Assembly (NCBI GenBank): GCA_002353815.1
Contig: DEKK01000008.1
Coordinates: 14,038-78,037 of the forward strand
DNA from: Bifidobacteriaceae bacterium UBA2724
GTDB taxonomy: Bacteria > Actinomycetota > Actinomycetes > Actinomycetales > Bifidobacteriaceae
Direction: 5' to 3'
DNA length: 64,000 nucleotides
The position numbers and the translations under genes were made by a program. Below are positions 60,260-64,000 of this stretch, piece by piece (position 1 is the first letter of the stretch; every line of letters begins with the position of its first letter). The notes beneath the pieces are model-generated. The model saw only the letters and a program-made list of their open reading frames with translations, searched no databases and was not told the DNA's origin.

Positions 60260-62077
60260 ATGCGCAAGGAGTATACCCGACCGGTAACAGGCGAGGTCGA
60301 TACCGACGTCAACGTGTTTTCGATCATTCAAAAACGAGCGGAGGAGCGTCCTGACGACGCCGTCATCGGTTACAAGGACGGTGCCGGCGAATGGGCGTAT
60401 ATGTCGGGAACCGAATACCTCAACAGGATCATCGGGGTGGCCAAGGGCCTCATCGCCAAGGGGCTCCAGAAAGGCGACAGGGTCTCCATCCTGTCGAAGA
60501 CGCGCTGGGAATGGGCCGCCATCGACCTTGCGGTCATGGCCGTGGGCGGCATCACCGTGCCGATCTACGAGACGAATTCGGAATTGCAGATCAAGGCCGT
60601 GATCAACGATTCCCAGGTGAGCATGGTCTTCGCCGAAGACGATGCGCAGCGCGACAAGGTAGAGGCCATCAAAGACGAATGCCCCACCCTCCGAGACGTC
60701 TATGTGATCGACGAAGGCGCCGTCGACGCCCTCACGGAGCTTGGACGCGGCGTGACGGACGAGGAGTTCTGGGCCCGCGAGAAGCAATCCCACGGCAAGG
60801 ACGTGTGCACCATCGTGTATACGTCCGGGTCCACCGGCAAGCCTAAGGGCGTGGAACTCACCCACGCGAACTTCGTCTTCATCACCTATTCGGGCGTGCG
60901 CTCCATGCCCGACATCTGCCTCAAGCCCAATCGCCGGCTCCTGCTGTTCCTGCCCATGGCGCATGTGTTCGCCCGCTACATGCAGTTCTACAGCTATGCC
61001 GGCACCGTGGTGCTCGGCCTCAACGGTAACTTCAAGACGATCATCAAGGACTTCCAGGATTTCAAGCCGACGTTCATCCTCTCCGTCCCGCGCGTGTTCG
61101 AGAAGGTCTACAACGCGGCCACGCAGAAGGCCGGCTCCGGTTTCAAGGGGCGGATGTTCCATGACGCAGCCGTGACGGCACGCGCCTGGAGCCATGCCCA
61201 GCAGGAGGGGCGCAAGCTCGGGTTCGGGATGCGCCTTAAGTACGCCCTGTACAAGAAGCTCGTGTACAAGCAGATCCTTGACGTGTTCGGAGGCAACGCC
61301 GAGTATGCAGTGTCCGGCGGCGCTCCGCTGGACGGCTCGATCTCGCACTTCTTCAATGGCTGCGGACTGCCTCTGCTCGAAGGCTTCGGCATGACCGAGA
61401 CGACCGCACCCGCCTGCGTTAACCCCGAGCATGGATACAAGATCGGTTCCGTCGGTCTTCCGTTGGAAGGCATGACGTTCGGCGTGGCCGACGACGGAGA
61501 GCTGTGCATCAAGGGCGGCTCCGTCATGAAGGGCTACCTGAACAACCCGCAGTCCACCGAAGAGTCCATCGTCGACGGCTGGCTTCACACCGGCGATCTC
61601 GGTGACCTCGATGACGATGGTTTCGTCTACATCACCGGACGCAAGAAAGACATCATCATCACCGCAGGTGGCAAAAACGTCACCCCGGCCCAGCCCGAAG
61701 CGACCATCATGACCTCCCCCGTGGTTGACCAATGCCTTGTCATCGGCGACCGCAAGCCATTCGTCGCCGCGCTGGTCACCCTTGATTTCGACGGGGCCAA
61801 CGAGTGGCTGAAGTCCCAGGGCGGCGAACCGTGCGCCAGCCTGGAGGAGGCGGCTAGGAACCCGGTGATCCGCGCTGAGATCGACAGGGTCGTCAACAAG
61901 GCCAACGAGAACGTGTCGCGCGCGGAATCCATCCGCAAGTTCGAGGTCCTGCCCGACAAGTGGACCCAGGAGAACGGCATGCTGACGGCCTCTCTCAAGA
62001 CCCGTCGCGGGGTGATCGTCAACCATTACAAGGATCTCATCGATACGATCATCTACGTGCCGCGCAACAGGAAGTGA
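60260..62077 (+). CDS. Long-chain fatty-acid-CoA ligase (AMP-binding)
   Basis: 605 residues, ANL superfamily, activating long-chain fatty acids via acyl-AMP to acyl-CoA. A3 P-loop IVYTSGSTGKPKGVELTH; A5 GFGMTETTAP; A7 DGWLHTGDLGDLDDDGF; A8 ITGRKKDIIITAGGKNVTPA. The conserved C-terminal lysine region is near WTQENGMLTASLKTRR. ATG 60260 is preceded by GAGGAG at about 10 bases. Followed by a strong terminator and a paralogue. The C-terminus is complete. Confidence 0.93.
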   Translation: MRKEYTRPVTGEVDTDVNVFSIIQKRAEERPDDAVIGYKDGAGEWAYMSGTEYLNRIIGVAKGLIAKGLQKGDRVSILSKTRWEWAAIDLAVMAVGGITVPIYETNSELQIKAVINDSQVSMVFAEDDAQRDKVEAIKDECPTLRDVYVIDEGAVDALTELGRGVTDEEFWAREKQSHGKDVCTIVYTSGSTGKPKGVELTHANFVFITYSGVRSMPDICLKPNRRLLLFLPMAHVFARYMQFYSYAGTVVLGLNGNFKTIIKDFQDFKPTFILSVPRVFEKVYNAATQKAGSGFKGRMFHDAAVTARAWSHAQQEGRKLGFGMRLKYALYKKLVYKQILDVFGGNAEYAVSGGAPLDGSISHFFNGCGLPLLEGFGMTETTAPACVNPEHGYKIGSVGLPLEGMTFGVADDGELCIKGGSVMKGYLNNPQSTEESIVDGWLHTGDLGDLDDDGFVYITGRKKDIIITAGGKNVTPAQPEATIMTSPVVDQCLVIGDRKPFVAALVTLDFDGANEWLKSQGGEPCASLEEAARNPVIRAEIDRVVNKANENVSRAESIRKFEVLPDKWTQENGMLTASLKTRRGVIVNHYKDLIDTIIYVPRNRK

Positions 62078-62174
62078 CGATGGCCGGCCGGCGCCGGGGC
62101 ATGGCGCCCCGTCGCCGGTCTCACCATGGCTGTCCTGCGCCTTCGACCCGAAGGGAGGGACCCGTCGTCATCGC

Positions 62175-62217
62175 GGGCCGGCTTTGTGACTTTCGACAAA
62201 GCCGGCCCCGCTTTTTT
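62175..62217 (+). terminator. Terminator between the two acyl-CoA ligases
   Basis: A perfect 13-bp stem GGGCCGGCTTTGT / ACAAAGCCGGCCC with an 8-nt loop followed by CGCTTTTTT. Confidence 0.92.
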
Positions 62218-62246
62218 GTCACTTGCATCCACGGCACTTTCCGGAC

Positions 62247-62263
62247 TTGACACCTAGTGTCAA
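62247..62263. promoter_or_regulatory. Palindromic operator candidate upstream of acyl-CoA ligase 2
   Basis: TTGACAC-CTA-GTGTCAA, 7-bp perfect arms, 28 bp before the ATG. TTGACA at its left edge could serve as -35, so a bound regulator would block transcription. Confidence 0.5.
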
Positions 62264-62291
62264 TGCTGACGACTTTTGAAAGGGCCAGCAT

Positions 62292-64000
62292 ATGCAAGAG
62301 ATGCGCAAGGTGCAGACGACGCCGCTCAAGGAACCGATCGACAGTGATAAGAATGTCTTCTCGCTGCTCCAGGGGCGCGCCGATCGTACGCCCGACGAGA
62401 CAATCATCGAGTACCGCGGCAAGGGCGACCGATGGGAAGGCTTCACCGCGACGCAGTTCCGCGACCTCGTCATCTCCATTGCCAAGGGCCTCATCGCCAA
62501 AGGGCTCATGCCTGGCGACAGCGTGGGCATCCTGGCGCACACATCATGGCAGTGGACCGCGGTCGACATCGCGACCATGTCTATCGGATGCGTCACCGTG
62601 CCTATCTACGAAACGGATTCGCCCGCCCAAGTGCGCTCCATCTGCAACGATTCCACGATCTCCTATGTGTTCACCGAGGATGACGCCCAGCGCGACAAGG
62701 TCGAATCGGTCAAGGACGAATGCGACAAGCTCAAAGGCGTCTACGTGTTCCAGCTCGGCGCCATCGACGCGGTCATCGAGCTGGGCAAAGGCGTCAGCGA
62801 CGCGGAATTCTGGGAGCGCGAGGAGGCCGTGAAGGGTGACGACCTCGCCACCATCGTCTACACGTCAGGATCCACCGGCACGCCCAAGGGGATCGAGCTG
62901 ACGCATGCCAATTTCGTCTATTGCGTCAACACGGGCTACCAGACCCTGCCCGAGGTGACCGTCGACCCGGACAACCGCCTCGTCCTGTTCCTGCCCCTGG
63001 CCCATGTGTTCGCCCGCTACATGCAGTTCGTCTGCATCGGCGGCACGGACGTCATGGCCCTGACGTCGAATTTCAAGACGATCATCAAGGATTTCCAGGA
63101 CTTCAAGCCGACCTACATCCTGTCGGTGCCCCGTGTGTTTGAGAAGGTCTACAACGCTGCCACGCAGAAGTCCGGCTCCGGTTTCAAGGGCCGCGTGTTC
63201 GCCAGGGCTGCCGTGACCGCCTACAAGTGGAGCGTCGCCCAGCAGGAAGGACGCAGGCCCGGCATCGGACTGTGCATCAGCCACGCCCTGTACAAGAAGC
63301 TCGTCTACGAGCAGATCCTCGATGTCTTCGGCGGGGCCACCAAATGCGCCATCTCCGGCGGCGCCCCGATCTCGCGCAAGCTGTCTCACTTCTTCAACGG
63401 CGTGGGGCTTCCGCTGTTCGAGGGCTATGGCATGACGGAGACGTGCGCCCCGTGTGCCGTCAACACGTTCGACGCTTTCAAGATCGGCACCATCGGGCGT
63501 CCGTTCTGCGGCATGTCGTTCGGCGTGGCGGATGATGGCGAGCTTTGCATCAAGAGCCCCTCCGTCTGCCGCGGGTACCACAACCATCCCGAGATCACCG
63601 AGGAACAGATCGTCGACGGCTGGCTCCATACCGGCGACCTTGGCGAAATCGACGACGATGGTTTCGTCAAGGTCACGGGGCGCAAGAAGGACCTCATCAT
63701 CACGGCGGGCGGCAAGAACGTCTCCCCGGATGAGCTGGAATCCGTCATCGTAACGAGCCCCATCGTCGACAACTGCCTCATGATCGGCGACCGCAAGCCG
63801 TTCATCGCCGCTCTTGTCACCCTTGACCTCGACGGCGTCAACGACTGGATGCAGTCGCAGGGAGGCGAGCCTTTCGCCTCGCTTGAGGATGCCGCGAAGA
63901 GCAAGGTCGTGCGCATGGAGGTCGACCGCATCATCAACGAGGCCAACGAAAACGTGTCGCGCGCCGAATCCATCCGCAAATTCGAGATCCTGCCTGATTC
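62292..64000 (+). CDS. Long-chain fatty-acid-CoA ligase paralogue, cut by the window end
   Basis: About 569 residues visible; the frame is still open at 64000. Clear paralogue of the upstream ligase: AHVFARYMQF, NFKTIIKDFQDFKPT and SVPRVFEKVYNAATQK are shared nearly word for word. A3 IVYTSGSTGTPKGIELTH, A5 GYGMTETCAP, A7 DGWLHTGDLGEIDDDGF, A8 VTGRKKDLIITAGGKNVSPDE. ATG 62292 follows GAAAGGG. Its own promoter region carries a perfect palindrome, unlike the first copy, suggesting the two are regulated differently. Only the C-terminal end is missing. Confidence 0.92.
   Translation, partial: MQEMRKVQTTPLKEPIDSDKNVFSLLQGRADRTPDETIIEYRGKGDRWEGFTATQFRDLVISIAKGLIAKGLMPGDSVGILAHTSWQWTAVDIATMSIGCVTVPIYETDSPAQVRSICNDSTISYVFTEDDAQRDKVESVKDECDKLKGVYVFQLGAIDAVIELGKGVSDAEFWEREEAVKGDDLATIVYTSGSTGTPKGIELTHANFVYCVNTGYQTLPEVTVDPDNRLVLFLPLAHVFARYMQFVCIGGTDVMALTSNFKTIIKDFQDFKPTYILSVPRVFEKVYNAATQKSGSGFKGRVFARAAVTAYKWSVAQQEGRRPGIGLCISHALYKKLVYEQILDVFGGATKCAISGGAPISRKLSHFFNGVGLPLFEGYGMTETCAPCAVNTFDAFKIGTIGRPFCGMSFGVADDGELCIKSPSVCRGYHNHPEITEEQIVDGWLHTGDLGEIDDDGFVKVTGRKKDLIITAGGKNVSPDELESVIVTSPIVDNCLMIGDRKPFIAALVTLDLDGVNDWMQSQGGEPFASLEDAAKSKVVRMEVDRIINEANENVSRAESIRKFEILPD

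Overview
The window is high-GC chromosomal DNA from an actinobacterium, almost certainly a Bifidobacterium. The evidence is a long acidic-headed SigA, the neighbour pairs SepH/DUF4193/Dut and DUF3000/RNase D, the ClpP1-ClpP2-ClpX order, a PflB/PflA pair in a fermentative setting, frequent GTG/TTG starts, and several genes with a -10 box directly before the start codon and no Shine-Dalgarno (leaderless style). No rRNA, integrase, transposase or CRISPR array was seen. There is one tRNA (Asn).

Layout. 1-3.6 kb: end of a minus-strand pair (polyprenyl synthetase, then a Ser/Thr kinase cut by the window edge) and a DUF4192-like protein. 3.6-14 kb: rpoD/sigA, a type IIA topoisomerase B subunit (parE-like), a histidine phosphatase, a 12-repeat Sel1 protein and the convergent topoisomerase A subunit (parC-like). 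14-25 kb: NPP-family phosphodiesterase, SepH, DUF4193, Dut, a DUF4230 membrane protein broken at an 8-G tract, RelA/SpoT homologue, DUF349 protein, HisRS. 24.5-30 kb: AspRS, DUF3516 helicase, UbiE/MenG-type methyltransferase. 30-32.5 kb: XRE regulator plus a three-gene, AT-richer cassette (DUF4417 protein and two small unknowns) that looks acquired. 32.6-37.2 kb: RarA, a low-complexity membrane protein, NadE, a small SPOR-like protein. 37.4-41 kb: pflB and pflA. 41-50 kb: DUF3000, RNase D, trigger factor, ClC channel, clpP1-clpP2-clpX. 50-55.3 kb: GNAT acetyltransferase and a minus-strand methionine-type ABC importer (metQ-metN-metI) followed by an M20 peptidase. 55.6-59 kb: a decayed CydDC-like ABC transporter, a CrtC/AttH-like protein, tRNA-Asn. 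59-64 kb: M23 endopeptidase behind a cluster of DnaA boxes, then two tandem long-chain acyl-CoA ligases, the second cut by the window end.

Most of the window is core housekeeping: transcription, topology, translation, stringent response, proteolysis, NAD and formate metabolism. The most informative signals are regulatory. Two ClgR-type boxes lie before clpP1, two TGTGA-N6-TCAC (CRP/GlxR-type) sites lie before pflB, three DnaA boxes lie before the M23 gene, and a perfect palindrome lies before the second acyl-CoA ligase. The most notable gene-level oddities are the poly-G frameshift in the DUF4230 gene, the CydD/CydC fusion remnant, the acidic insertion in the ParE-like subunit and the DUF4417 cassette.
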